Of a stretch of DNA of 64,000 bases, positions 42,980 through 54,865 are shown in pieces. The position numbers and the translations under genes are program-made. The DNA lies in NCBI GenBank assembly GCA_029817715.1, contig JARUPY010000537.1:806001-870000 (forward strand), written 5' to 3'. The notes beneath the pieces are model-generated. The model had not been told where the DNA came from and made no database searches. It was given only the letters and a program-made list of their open reading frames with translations. The DNA is from Melastoma dodecandrum. Lineage: Eukaryota > Streptophyta > Magnoliopsida > Myrtales > Melastomataceae. Within the stretch, counting starts at the first letter, position 1; every line of letters starts with the position of its first letter.

Positions 42980-45059
42980 TGTTACACTAAGAGGGGAGTG
43001 AATTAGTGTTAATTACCAAATTCGGATTTTAACACTTTTTCGTTTTACCCCGCAGCGGAAGGAAGCTTCTGTTAAACAGAACCGTAGATAGGTTTCTGTA
43101 CAGCAGAATGTTCGAGTGTGTTCGCAATTTGTTTGATTGGACACAAGGATTTTTATAGTGGTTGAGCAAATTGCTTACGTCCACTCTTCACCCAGATATT
43201 TGGATGGTTTCAACTCAAATGTATCTCAGTACAAGTTACACAAATGATATCAACTAAAAGCAGAGCCGAAGGTTTTGTACAATAGAAGTTTGAGTGGCAG
43301 AGCCCAGACCAGAAGATTCTGTACCGTAGAGGCTTGTTACGTAGCACAAACACTAAGGTTCTGTACTATAGTAACTTAGGCTCAATACAGACCAGAAGGT
43401 TCTGTATCGTAGAAAGTAAGGCACAACACAAACCAGAAGGTTCTGTGTCGAAGAAGGTAAGCACGACACTGACCAGAACGTTCTGTGTTAACCTTCTATA
43501 GCACAGATCAAGAGATTCTGTACTGTAAGCGTCAACCTTCTATAGAACACATCCAAGGACTCCGTCTTAGAGAAAGTGTTGCACAGTCCGTAAGATTCCG
43601 TACCAAGGATATCAATCCACAACAGAAGGTTTTGTATAGGAAATGACTTAATTATAAAACACAGATCTGAAAGATTCTGTGCCAAGAGTTGTCGATCTTC
43701 TACTAAACAGACCGTAAGGTTCTGTAGCAAAAGTGATAAAGAAAATGTATGCACAGACTGTAGAGTTCTGTGCTACAAAGAGTTGCACACGTGAGTGTGA
43801 CTTACAAAGGTAACCAAATGCGCAATCCTCTTAAGGATACGACTTCGTGGCGTACCCCACGCGAGCACGTAGCGAATCCTATGCAAGCGAACAGCGATAT
43901 CTGTTCAAAGATGGATTTTCCCTCCGGCGGCTTCACACGACCTACACGATCTCCTCGAGATAGCGACTATGTGGCGTACTCCTCACAAGCACGTAGCATA
44001 CCCTACGCAAGCACGCAGCAGACCCTGCGGAAGCTCGTGGCAAACCCCACGCAAGCAGACGGCAGCCTCCGTCCTAGGTTCCTACACATAGAACACTACG
44101 CAACAGAAGCTGGTCAGTCCTTCACCTTCTGTGCTCCCAAGGTTCTGCCCTTCTCTCCGGCCCACTACAAGTTGCCCACGTACACACGCTTCCAACAACG
44201 TATCCTGCAGCTTCCAGCCGAGTCCCTCGTGGCCCCTGAGTCACTCTCCCAGAAAGCTTCACCGACGATACAGCCTTCCGTCGTTAGTGCTCCTCGTGTG
44301 ACTAACTCGAACGAACGAAAGAATGAATGCTCAAGCTCATACTCACGCTCTCAATTAGAAATTACAATGGAATTCAAAAGTTATTTTTGACTGAGAAGGC
44401 GTGGCCCTTTTATACACAAAGTTCAAGGAAGAAAATGCAAAAAGGAAAAGTTAAATTAACAATCTGCAAAATAAGAAATTAAAGGTTAGTAGACAAAATG
44501 AATAATAACATACACGTGCAAGTATTCAGATAGAAAATAAATCAGAATGAGATCATGATATATTTTCCATGAATAGTGAGTGCATCACAGAAGGTATCGC
44601 AGAAGGTTTTGCTCGATAACCTTCTCCAGATGGAAATAGTTCTTTGATTTATTTCCATATGGGTAATGATTCATTCCATCCTGATAAAGACACACTTGAG
44701 AATGTATCTGGACAGGTGTGAGTGATTTGCAACCAAATAGCGGTCATGTAGAGGTTATAAGAGCTTACAGATACCTGTAGACCATCTAATAGAACCTTTC
44801 CATATATAGAGAGATACATTTCCTTATATAAAAAATATTATCTCTAATATGATTATTTGGTTACTAAATCAATATGATTCGATCAGATAATTATCTTGAT
44901 CGATGGGATTTTATTTCATAATTAAATAATCATCAACTAATCATTTAATTACAAAATGATTCTTACATAAAACCCTTAATATAAGAAGCTTCTGTAGAGT
45001 AGAATGTTCGACCTTCTGTGGTACAGAGGGTCCGGTTCATCATCAAAACCATCCCAACA
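42980..45059 (-). repeat. 3' LTR rich in GAANNTTC palindromes
   Basis: Ends are TGTTGGG and GTAACA on the minus strand. Within it, 43060-43780 and 44980-45010 are crowded with variants of CAGAAGGTTCTGT. Exact GAANNTTC occurs at 43062, 43106, 43312, 43395, 43436, 43476, 44985 and 45002, with several one-mismatch versions between. The 206-codon plus frame at 43770-44390 inside it has no recognisable features and is probably chance. Confidence 0.65.
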
Positions 45060-45060
45060 A

Positions 45061-45076
45061 TCTCCCCCTTTTTGAT
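45061..45076 (-). other. Polypurine tract of the minus-strand LTR element
   Basis: On the minus strand, ATCAAAAAGGGGGAGA stands two bases before the LTR start. A similar run, GATATGACAAAAAGGGGGAG, occurs further inside at about 45543-45562. Confidence 0.6.
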
Positions 45077-45873
45077 GATGACAAAACATTCATCGTTGAG
45101 GGAAATGTTTTTGAAAGAACTCCCCCTAACTCCTCCTTAATAGGTGAGAGTATGAGTCTCACGATTTTATAGAACCATAAGGTTTCTGTGAAACAGAGCA
45201 TAGAAGCTTCTGTTATAAAGAAGATTTTTCACAGAGCACAAAGGCTTTTGTGATTTATACAGAGCGTGGAGCTTCTATATTTAGCCCGACAAAAAGGTGG
45301 TATTTCATTTTTACACTCCCAGTAATAGTAACTTTAAAAGATCACGAATCGCAATCCCTGCAGAAGGTTGCGATTATGAACTGTATTAGCCTCATAAGCT
45401 TCTACACTGATTATGAGCTGTATAAGTCTCATAAGCATCTACACCGTAGACGGTATAGTCTTCTACGACCCATTAAAGTTATAGAAAATCTAGGATTTTT
45501 CTATAACCAATATAGAGCTAGATACTCCCCCTCAACACAATTTTCTCCCCCTTTTTGTCATATCAAAAAGAAGATGAATATAGGTTGATAAAGAAGAGTA
45601 AATTTCTTGCAAAACGTATGACATAGCATTCATAACCAATGTGCAGATGGTAGTTTTAATTCTCGTAGAGGGTAGAGCAGAGAGTGCAAAACCATCATAC
45701 AGAATATAGTGCAGAAGGTGTCCACTAGGTGGCAATTATTAATTTCTAGTAGACCACAGAAAGCAGTTTTTGGTCTGGCTAGAAATGCAGAAGAGAAAAA
45801 GAAACAGCAACTAAGGAGATGACTCCTCAGACTCAACAGAATCCTTTTCCAGATGCTCGCGCAGAAGCTTGTC

Positions 45874-47205
45874 CTAGCGTTCCACTAAGCGAATTAGGTC
45901 AGTGACCATTCGTTGAAGGACACGGATGTCTTCCCCAAAGTTGAGGAGAGCCGTGTTATCCACAGAGACTTGAGCTTCAGCAGATGAAGAAGGACATCTC
46001 CGACTAGCAGACTTAGCAGTAGAGAGTCGAGCAGGAGATGCTTCAGCATTCTTCTTGGCCTCCAAAAGCTTATCCTCATCATCACGCGCAGAATCCTGTG
46101 ACCTCCCTTTCAGGGTCCAGGTAGAGCCCTTTCTCACACAATGCATGCTGGCTATAATTTGTTGTCCACAAGTGCCAACTTTCCACTTTTCATGAAAAGT
46201 AGAAGCATCAGTAGAGACATGAGCCAATTTCAGAAGGCCGGCGATTACCTGGCCATAAGGGAGAGCTTTCTCAGCCGTATTGCAGCATCTTTTCTTGTGG
46301 GAGAACACCAGCAAACCAAGATTAAAAGGAATGCCCTTCAGGATATGACCCATCAACTTTGCATCATTGGAGGTGATGGTGTCGATGCTTCCAGTTCTTG
46401 GTAGAAGGCAGAACGGAACCACTCGATGCAGAATGCACGTTTTGAGATCCAGCTTGGTGGGCTCAAGGTACTTGGTCGCGTGGACCTTCTGTCCCAAGAT
46501 GATGCTATGGAATTCTTCTCTTCCCATGTCCATCAGAGGATCATGCTCCATACAGCTGAACAATTGATTCACATCATGGGCAGAGAATACCAGTGTGACC
46601 CCTTCCATGACTGTCTTTATGTACTTGGCATGCGGACCCTATTCATGGAACGTGATGTTCGCATAAAACTCTCTCAAACAAGAGACAGGAAGCTCTGCAT
46701 AGGTCTCACAGAAGGTTTTTAAACCGATTCTATCCAGCAGAGGGACAATATCAAGTCCATTAGCCGCAGTTTTTAAACCGATTTCATGGCATCATGGTGA
46801 AGCTTTTTGGTAGGAGTGGCTGCAGGCTTCCGAAATGCCTTCTGCGGCTCAGAAGCTACTCCTTTTAGCTTGAGATTAGGGGAGACGGTGATGACACGAT
46901 CGGGAACTTCCTTGTCAGACTCGTCAAGCACATCATCAGCAGGGGGGATTTCAACCTCCTCATCAGACGCGGCGATCTCAGCAGTGGGGGCGACAGTGAG
47001 TGCATCACTACCCGCAGTAGAACCCTTAACAGAGGGCTCAGGCACAGAGGGCTCAGAGATAGAGGGTTCCACCGTCATGGCGATCGGAGGTTCCTTCTGG
47101 GTTGTATCTTCCACAGAGACTTGGACTTTGGATGGTCCTTCGTCTGTGGAGATGGGAAGCATACCATCGAGAGTCTCAACGGCAGCAATGGTCTGATCGA
47201 ATAGC
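45874..47205 (-). pseudogene. Plant transposon protein (PF20167-like) relic
   Basis: The minus strand shows an acidic Pro/Glu/Ser-rich N-terminal part (47205-46780), frame disruptions near 46780-46730 where ATCGGTTTAAAAAC is repeated after about 40 bases, then SCLREFYANITFHE followed by a TAG, and an open part of 244 codons from 46608. That last part has CILHRVVPFCLLPRTGS, NDAKLMGHILKGIPFNLGLL and ALPYGQVIAGLLKLA, in the order seen in the putative plant transposon protein family (PF20167), and a charged C-terminal tail. The function of that family is unknown. Stops and shifts make it a pseudogene. Confidence 0.6.
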
Positions 47206-47215
47206 AATTTCATCA

Positions 47216-49001
47216 TCAAAAGGTTTCTCGTCGACCATAGTAACTTCGTCAACTTCAGGGAAAGACAATTCTTTCGCCTCTATAAGGTCTTGAATAATGT
47301 TCCTGAGAGACAAACAATCATTGGTCGTATGTGTAAATGACCCGTGCCACTTGCAAAAGTTCCTAGACTTTTCTCTATCCGTCTGGGGGGTCCTATGACC
47401 TGGTTTTAGTTTAATCCGCTTTAGCTGGAAAAGCCAATCAAAAATCGCATCGGCTTTATCTATATCAAAGGAATATTTTCTCTCTTCCCCTGTTTTCTGG
47501 GACACCTTCGCTTTGGAATTCCTCCATGCTAATGGCTCACAAACGGTGGCCTCTCCTTTTATGAACTCAGCCATGTCTACCTCGACAGCCTCTAGCTGAT
47601 AAGTGCGCGTAGACTGAGCTTCTTCCACCAACAACTGGTGGTACTCAGTTGCTCTTCTGGCGAGGTCATACAGGTCGGTGAACCTTTCCCCTTGTAATTT
47701 CTTTTTGAAGGGGATGGACAAGGCATTTAATGCCACGATGAGCTGGTCTCTTTCCGAGATTGCCGGTTTACAGCGAAGCAACGCTTTTCGCAAGCGCATC
47801 AGAAACTGCCCCGGATGCTCACCAGCGACTTGTTTCAAGCGCATGACCTCAAAGATCGACTGGGGCGAGTCCAGCCGCGCAAACGCTTTCATAAAGCTAG
47901 ACTGCATATCAGCCCACGATGCCACTGATCCAGGAGGTAAACTAGCGTACTACGTAAAGGCATCTCATGTGAGCGAATTTCGAAACAACTTCAACTTCCA
48001 AAAATCATTAGTCGCAGCTTCCCCAAGTTGATGGGTGAACCGCGATATGTGCTCCAGAGGGGTCATCTCATCCTCTCCTGAGAAACGAGTGAAATCAGGC
48101 ACTCTGTACCCTCTAGGCAAGGGAAAGTCCCTGTCGATATATGCCGGATAAGGGCTCCTGTAGAAGGTGGGGTCATCTTGTCTCACGACTCCAGGGACCA
48201 TTTGTTCCAGTACTTGGGCTATTGTCTCCCTCAAATCTAGTGGGGGGGGGGGCAACTGGCTCCCTTGCAAGGTCCTGACCCCATCTTTCTCCTGTGTAAG
48301 GCATTCTTTAAACATTCCTTGTCGGCTGCAAATCTACAAGGGCTTTAGTATAAAAACTTTCTACCCGGGAAGGTCCCCTTAGGTTTGGCAAATCCCCTGG
48401 TGGAAAATCATCTACAAGGGCTTTTCCAGGTCGCCGCCCTGGGGTGGAAGGCGCATACCTGTTTGTTTCACCCTGAGCCTCGCCATACTGATCTTCCGGT
48501 TTCGCTGCGAAGGCGGCATTTTGCCTCCACTCCCTGGGCGACCGGGAAGTGGCTGGCCTAGAGGGAGACGTCTTGTCCCTGATTTCCGTAGAATATTGGG
48601 CATCAACATTCCAGGGATCCTCATCCTGAAAGGAGACGCTCCTTTTGTCAGCGCGTCGCGCATCTTTCATAAAGGAGAACTCTCTGTCCATATGGTTACT
48701 CGTTCCTGCGACGACACTGGGCCTACTTAAGGCGATGATTTGCTTTAGAACTCGAGCCATATTACTCTCCAAACCAGATATCCGCTTATCAAACGAGTTC
48801 TTCATATCATTAAATTCATTATAGAACTCCAACCTTGATATGAATTCGGATGGCGCATGTCCCAACAATTCAGTCTGGGTTACGTTTAACTGACCACCTA
48901 GGGCCACATTTTCGGTAATCGCATCCCCTGCCTGAAAAGTACCATCTCCTTCTAAAGGAGGGGGGATCACGGTTTGCGCCACTTCTCGTATTTTTTGCCA
49001 T
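47216..49001 (-). pseudogene. Gag remnant of a Tat-related element
   Basis: On the minus strand an ATG at 49001 gives MAKNTRSG, similar to MPRNTRST of the gag at 3785, then shifts frame. Three open pieces follow: 48982-48308 (HAPSEFISRLEF), 48315-47965 (YRSPYPAYIDRDFPLPRGY, SGEDEMTPLEH) and 47925-47216 (capsid core FARLDSPQSIFEVMRLKQ, one CKWHGSFTHTTNDC knuckle). Homology to the gag at 3785 ends at about its residue 620. Protease, pol and everything after are absent. Confidence 0.9.
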
Positions 49002-49029
49002 CTGCAAATATGAGGTATTTACCTCGTGC

Positions 49030-49046
49030 TCCCACTGTGGTCGCCA
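49030..49046 (-). other. Primer binding site of the Tat-related remnant
   Basis: Reversed TGGCGACCACAGTGGGA, identical to 3764-3780, six bases from the LTR end. Confidence 0.75.
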
Positions 49047-49052
49047 AAGACG

Positions 49053-50226
49053 TGTTCGCGTCGAAACGGATCACGTCGGAAATATTTGACAAATGGACTC
49101 ACAGGGAATTGTGTGAGGTCGCCAGAAAGATGAATTTCAATGATATAAAAATAAAGCTATTACAAATTTAAAGGTTCACAAAAGGAAACACGTGCTTACA
49201 GCCATAAAAATGAAGGAAAAACGGTGCTGAAAGTGCTGTAGACTTGCGACTTGAAGTGCGACTGGAGTTGACATCACCGCTGGCGTTGTAGACTCACTGC
49301 CGCAAACGTAGACTTAGAAAGACGTTGGCGCGAAAAATGAAGGCGACGTAGGCTCGCTGCTGCAAGTGCGACTGGAGCTGATGTCACAGATGACGCTGTA
49401 GACTCGCTGCCGCGGATGTAAACCTCAGAGGAAAGTTGGTGCAGGTGATGGGAACGACGTAGACTCGCTGCGGGGAGTGCGACTGGCTGACGTCACTGAT
49501 GACGCTGTAGACTTAGTACAGTGCGCTGTCGACCTGAATACTCGTGAAACGGAGTCTGGCTGCTGGCACTCGATAGGATGGCGATGGGCGGTGGTATCAG
49601 ATGTGGATGTCAAGGCTTCAAACGAACACCTTGCTGGCGGAGATGCAGGTGAAGGAAGATAGCCGGAACTACGGTTGCTCGTCCCGACGGTGGAGGCGAT
49701 GGCGGAGGGTCGTCGTCTCGGTTACGGTTACTCGCCGAGACGAAGGAAGTGCTGGCGGAAGGTTGATCCCCGGAGCTACGGTTGCTCACTCCGAAGTTGG
49801 AAGGATGACCTGAAACCCAGGCCGAGGTATCTACTAAGCTAAGGGTGACGAGCAATGCAAAACTAGTGTTTGGCTGATTGATCGTGAAAATTTCCTAAGT
49901 GTAAACTGCCCCTTTTATACTAGTTTTCACAGAGCTCTACATGTCCTACACGTTCCCGAAAATCCCTTAAAATACGGCTCAACCTTAACCTCTCTCCAGG
50001 GATCTTGGGAGTTGTTTTAAAAGATTTTCCTAACTGTCATTTAATGAGATAAGACGTGTTCAGACTAGTCGTAGACTCATCTCGCACTTTGCGCTGCTAG
50101 AGGAAACTGTAGACTTAGGCTGTTGTAGACTGAAATTTCCACAAGTCGACGGGCTGTTCACTTAGGCCTGCACTCAATATGGGCCGTAGACTTAGTACAG
50201 GCCCAGGATATTTCATTGTGTCAACA
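49053..50226 (-). repeat. 5' LTR of the Tat-related remnant, minus orientation
   Basis: 1174 bp. On the minus strand it starts TGTTGACACAATG and ends GCGAACA. A TATA-like AGTATAAAAGG lies at about 49909-49921 (minus). Its last 100 bases resemble U5 of the element at 2777 (GTGAGTCCATTTG, GTGATCCGTTTCG). The central part has degenerate GTAGACTCGCTGC..GACTGGAGCTGACGTCA repeats. It joins gag directly. Confidence 0.85.
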
Positions 50227-51139
50227 AGGTTTGGCTAGGGATGCGGCAGGCTACTGGGTGTTTGGAGGAGTCACAGTGAAGTTGCTACCATCGCCAACAT
50301 CAGGAGGTGTGCAAAAGATCAACTGCGTCCGCTACTGTGACTATTGGGGTTGTCATTGCTGGATTCAACAAACCCCTGTTGTGGCGTCCCGCTGCTAGTT
50401 GTCGGCGAGAACAGAGGAGAGAAGGCGCTAGACCGATCCTCGCGGGAGTGGGGTAACAAGAAGTTGCGGTTGTCGTACTCATTGTGACTGTGAGGCTGAA
50501 GAAAAAGGAAGAGTCACCATCCCCGCGGTATGTACCTGCGCCTTGAAAGGAAACCAATCAGAATAAAAGGAGAGCTTCCCACGACGCGGATGCGTGTGCG
50601 CGGGAAGCTTGGGCATGGTTCCCCGCAGAGCAGCGAAGTGGCCTTTGTTGGGTGGTCTAAAGGGATTTGTCCCTGTCATCGCAGCCGAGAGATGCCCACC
50701 ACCATAGATCATAGCTAGTGAAGCCAGGATCGTTGTCAGAGCTCAACACTGCTGTTGCTGCGTTAGGAGAAGTTGAAAACCATCGTCGCCGAGGGTATGT
50801 TGTTCTGCTCGTTGTTGTCGTCGAATGCTCCGGTTGGGTTGATCATCAAGGGGGGTTTCTGCGACGCTGATCATTGCTTACCTTGGTCAAGATCGATCGA
50901 AAGGGGGAGCGGCGACAGATGTCCGTCGGTGAACTGAGAAGGAGGGCAGCAAAAGTCGATTGCCTGATTCTTCGAGGGGAGGTTTCCTTGTTTTTTTTTT
51001 TTGGAAAGAGAAGGGGGAGACCCTGCCTTTGGTGTCTTCTGTCTTCCTTCTTTTATAGAAAACGTTGGTCATTATCGGGTTGGTAATGGCAATCGCCTTG
51101 AGGAAAGGGGGATTGTGTTAGGAAGATCATTACGGCTAT
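50227..51139. other. No intact gene
   Basis: Moderately GC-rich DNA with many short frames on both strands and no consistent coding signal. It continues at 52268 if the solo LTR is removed. Confidence 0.4.
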
Positions 51140-51144
51140 GCTTG
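51140..51144. repeat. Target duplication GCTTG, left of solo LTR
   Basis: Perfect 5-bp match with 52263-52267. Confidence 0.85.
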
Positions 51145-52262
51145 TGTTCACGTAGAAATGGACCACGTCAGAAATATTTGGCACGTAGACTCACAGAAAT
51201 TTAAGTGTGGTCGCCAGAAAGATGAATTTCAATGATAATAAAATATAGCTGTTACAAAGCCAAAGGTTCACAAAAAGAAAAGAATGCTTACAGCCATAAA
51301 AACAAAGGGAAAAACGGTGGTAGGAGACGTTGTAGACTCGCTGTTGTAAATGCGACTGGAGCTGACGTCACTGCTGACGCTGTAAACTCGTTGCCGCGAA
51401 TGTAGACTTAGGAAGAACGTTGGCGCGAATGATGAAGGCGACGTAGACTCGCTGCTGGAAACGCGACTGAAGCTGACGTCACTGCTGATGCTGTAGACTT
51501 AGTACAGTGCGCTGTAGACTTGGACGCCCGTGAAGCAGAGTCTGGTGGATGTCAGGTGTGAATGTCAAGGCCTCGGATGAAAACCTTAGTGGCGGAGATG
51601 CAGGCGGAGGATGGTCGCCGGAACTACGGTTGCTCGTCCCGACGGTGGAAGTGCTGGCGAAGGTTGGACGTCAAGACTACGGTTGCTCGTCTCGACGGTG
51701 GGAGTGATGGAGGAAGATTGTTGTCCCAGTTACGGTTGCTCGCCGGGACGATGGAAGTGCTGGCGGAAGGTTGATCTTCGGAGCTACGGTTGTTCACTCC
51801 AAAGTTGGAAGGATGACCCAATAAACCCAGGCCGAGGTATCTACTAAACTAAGGGTGACGAGCAATGCAAAGCTTGTGTTTGGTTGATTGATCGTAATTT
51901 TTTTATGGAGGATCTGTCTCCTTTTATACTGAGACTTGTGGTGTTCAGGATGCTTAGCACGTCTGACACGTTCTTAGGATATTTTGAAGGTTCTCAATCA
52001 ACTTCCTAAAATCTTGGTAACTGATCGTGGCTTTTATCCAATTTAACCTCTTTCTTATATTAAATTAATTAAATCAAATCCCTAGTTTTTCTCCATCTGA
52101 AGATCTTTCCAAATGGGAACGTGGCCCCCATAATCTTCTTCCAAAAAAATCTCAAAGTTAAGATCTTTTGTGATCCTCGTAGACTTGACGCTCGTAGACT
52201 TAGAACTACTTTCATGGGCTTGTAAACTTAGCACAGACCCAAAATATTCTACAGTGTCAACA
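51145..52262 (-). mobile_element. Solo LTR of the Tat-related family
   Basis: 1118 bp, homologous to the LTR at 49053-50226, same orientation. Minus-strand ends are TGTTGACACTG and GTGAACA, and it is flanked by GCTTG on both sides with no internal sequence. A TATA-like AGTATAAAAGG is at about 51916-51926 (minus). This is the usual product of recombination between the two LTRs of one insertion. Confidence 0.9.
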
Positions 52263-52267
52263 GCTTG
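52263..52267. repeat. Target duplication GCTTG, right of solo LTR
   Basis: Matches 51140-51144. Confidence 0.85.
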
Positions 52268-54365
52268 GTAGCGTGTTGTGAGTTCTGAGATAGTGGCCAG
52301 GGGGAAGGAACTGTCACGGTTAGCTTTGCGTGTAGCCGAATTTTGCTTTCCGTCCTTTGCAGCCGTCTTTCTCTAATCCTCATCTCTTCTTTTGTCTTAC
52401 TCTTTCTGTATTTTTTTTAACACGTGCAGGTGGGATTAGGGGAGCAATTGCAAAATTTGTCGTGAGGTGACAAGGCCACTTGACTGGGCGGTAAAAAATC
52501 ATGATGTTGCGTCTTTGCGGCTGCGTTGCAAGTGGGATGGCATGTTGCGAGGATCTTTATCGATGGCGATTGGGCGTCTTGGGCGGTGCCAGGGCGCCTG
52601 GGGGATCTTGTCGGGAGCGAAGATAAGTTTGTTCTAATCCTTATTTTGCTCTGGGCTGGATCAGCTTTCACTTCGAAGTGGGCTGTGTTTATTGTGGGCT
52701 TTCATGGGTTGGGTTTGGATCTTGGGTTGTGGCTTGTTTCTGCTTTGGGTTTGTAATTGGTTAGCCCGCTGTTGAAATCCTAACAGTGTCTTGCATTTGT
52801 TGTTGGTGAAGCTGAGGCACCAGTATTTGCAGCTATTGAATATGATGGTTCTGCGGAAATGCCCGATGCCGAGACGACTGGACCTGCGTGATTCGTCTAG
52901 GCGAGGTTGGCGATAACTGTTAACGAGGTTGGGAATGCCTTGGACTCCCGGCCGACTTCGCTAACGATGGTGCTTTCTGCAGATTTTGGACCTGCGCCTC
53001 TGTTTGTATAAGCGGCTGGCTGCGACTGTATGTCGGCTGGGAACCAGGCTGTCACAATGCTAAGACTGCTGAACCTGAGATGGGAGCTGTGAAGTCAGGA
53101 TGGCATATGCGCCAAGCATCCAGGTAGGTCATCTGGGATTCCGCCCGACTCCTTGGTTTAGTTGTCTTCTGCTGCTATTGCTGAGGTTTGTGTGGCTGTG
53201 GCTGTGGTCGCTGTATATCTGATCGTTGTTGATGTTCGTTGATGAACTCGTGTGATTGAGCCCACAGCCTTCCCTAGTCCAGGTTCGATACCGCTATTTG
53301 ATTGAGGTGAATTTATTATGTTGTGCACTTGAAACTCCCAGTTTTCATAGGACTGCATTTGAGCAGTTTGGGGTTGTGACTGTTGAGGCTGTACCATCTG
53401 CTTCTGTCGACCAATTACGTTTTGCTGTTGAAACAATGATCTCGGTGATTGGGATCTTTGATGAGTTTGCAGACGTTCAGGCGATGGTCTGTATTTGTTA
53501 TGGCAGGTGAAGTTTTGGTTGTTCCAGGCGGGTTCATTGCACGCTGGCTAATCTGCGGGGTGTTAGTACCAAGTAACTGCGGCTGTTGATGCAACCTAGT
53601 AACCGGAGGCTGTTGATGAACATTTGAGAGGTTATTCTGATGAGACAGCAGCTGCCACTGCCGGAGGTAAGGCAAATTGCTTTGTTGGCTTGGCTGTCTT
53701 GTTCTATGCTGTCAAGCTGTTTTGTTGTCCGTTGAGCTAATTCTACTGCAGTGGTGGCAGACCAAATGACTGCGATGCTGACGCCGATGTGGCTTCGGCG
53801 AGCTCAAGACTTGCTGCCGCTGCTACTGTATTGCAGCAAGTTGAGGCTGCTTCTGGAGCCGGACGCTCGACAATGGCCTTGCTGGAGCTGCTGTGGAGAC
53901 GGCATTACAGAAGCAGAAGCCTTGATCTCTGGCTTAGTGTCCTGATGGAGATTCTTCTTCTGCTGCGCATTTTTGGGAGATAGCAGCCGCAGCCGTAGCA
54001 GAAGCCATCATCTGGTAAGTCGGCCAGGTAGCTTCAGATGAGAACAGCATGACTTTTGAGCAAAGGGAGGACGTGTCAAGGCCATAAGTGGACAATGCAG
54101 AACTGTTCAGGTTGGCGAAAGATTTTGCAAAAGCAGGAGATGGCCGGGAATTGGCCATACAGCTTCGAACCATCATGTTGGGGTGCCAACTGTGGCTACA
54201 GCTTGTTGTTGCTGCTGTATTTTTAGTGTGTCCCCCTTTTTATTATTTTGTTTCTATTTTATTTTGTGTGTGTAAAATGGACCATAGATTTAGGCTTTGC
54301 CCTTTCGAAATGAGTATTGGGCTAAAGATGATTGTTTGCGACTCACATATTAATTTGAGGTATTA
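52268..54365. other. Decayed DNA with no intact gene
   Basis: Many short open stretches and CTGCTG/TTGCTG-rich spots (53000-54230) suggest old coding DNA that has lost its frame. The only family resemblance noted is the Gln-rich MED15-like stretch at 53158-53675. Confidence 0.4.
53158..53675 (-). pseudogene. Gln-rich fragments resembling plant MED15
   Basis: Two minus-strand frames give Gln- and His-rich peptides: QLLSHQNNLSNVHQQP with HQQPQLLGTNTPQISQ, and VQPQQSQPQTAQMQSYENWE. QNNLSNxHQQ and QLLGTxxxxxxx repeats are features of plant Mediator subunit 15. The frames overlap and shift, with no splice pattern, so only a decayed fragment can be claimed. Low-complexity Gln sequence can mislead. 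Confidence 0.35.
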
Positions 54366-54644
54366 CATTAGCTTAGCTTATTAGGCCTAGAAATTATTAT
54401 TAGCTGTAGAAATTGTGAATTTATTATGATAATAAACCGATGACAGAACAATTTTTTTTTTAACTACTATAAACGACAACATGTTTATTACTATAGTACA
54501 TCCACAACACAAATTCTTACTACCATAATAAACCTACCCACGATTATAAATCGCCCAAGTTTTACTATCATAATATACCCCATCACTTCTACTGCTAATA
54601 ACAATTTTTAATCCCCATAGAACTTCGTTTTTTGGGCATAAGAG

Positions 54645-54747
54645 ATGAAATTAGAGGGCAGCAAAGATCAAGGCCCGACCCTCCAACGGCAGCCTTCCTC
54701 CGTCGGCACTCCCGCCATTGATTCTTCCCTCCTTTCTCTGTTCAGGT
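54645..54747 (+). other. Possible short exon
   Basis: An ATG at 54645 opens a frame reading KLEGSKDQGPTLQRQPSS, followed at 54747 by GTATGT, a good donor, and near 54824 by GGTGCAG, a possible acceptor. In the left flank of unit A the ATG is ATA and the rest is similar. I do not recognise it. The minus-strand fragment ending at 54866 overlaps its continuation. Confidence 0.25.
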
Positions 54748-54865
54748 ATGTATGCTTTGCGAAGATCTTTTCACGTTTTGCGGCTTTGGTATGGTTAGTT
54801 ATATTGATGTTGTGGTTGGTGCAGAATGTTTTTGACCTTGGAGTTGCACAACATTTGAATGAAGA

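Larger units (their letters stand above)
42980..47210 (-). mobile_element. 5'-truncated LTR element with transposon-protein relic, minus strand
   Basis: Read on the minus strand: a damaged protein gene (47205 to 45874), non-coding DNA, a polypurine tract AAAAAGGGGGAGA, then an LTR of about 2.1 kb that starts TGTTGGGATGG and ends TCACTCCCCTCTTAGTGTAACA. This tract-plus-LTR arrangement is common in plant LTR elements. The 5' LTR and 5' interior are missing; the left part abuts a gag remnant of a different element at about 47210. Confidence 0.65.

Noticed and set aside
43770..44390. 206-codon plus frame
   Set aside because: It lies fully inside an LTR, is low in recognisable content and runs against the element's orientation.
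46773..47252. 159-codon minus frame taken as one protein
   Set aside because: It spans the junction between two different elements, and its first residues are frame-shifted gag sequence.
49053..50226. Target duplication for the gag-bearing Tat-related LTR
   Set aside because: The outer flank is AGGTT at 50227, but the other element end is missing, so no pair can be shown.
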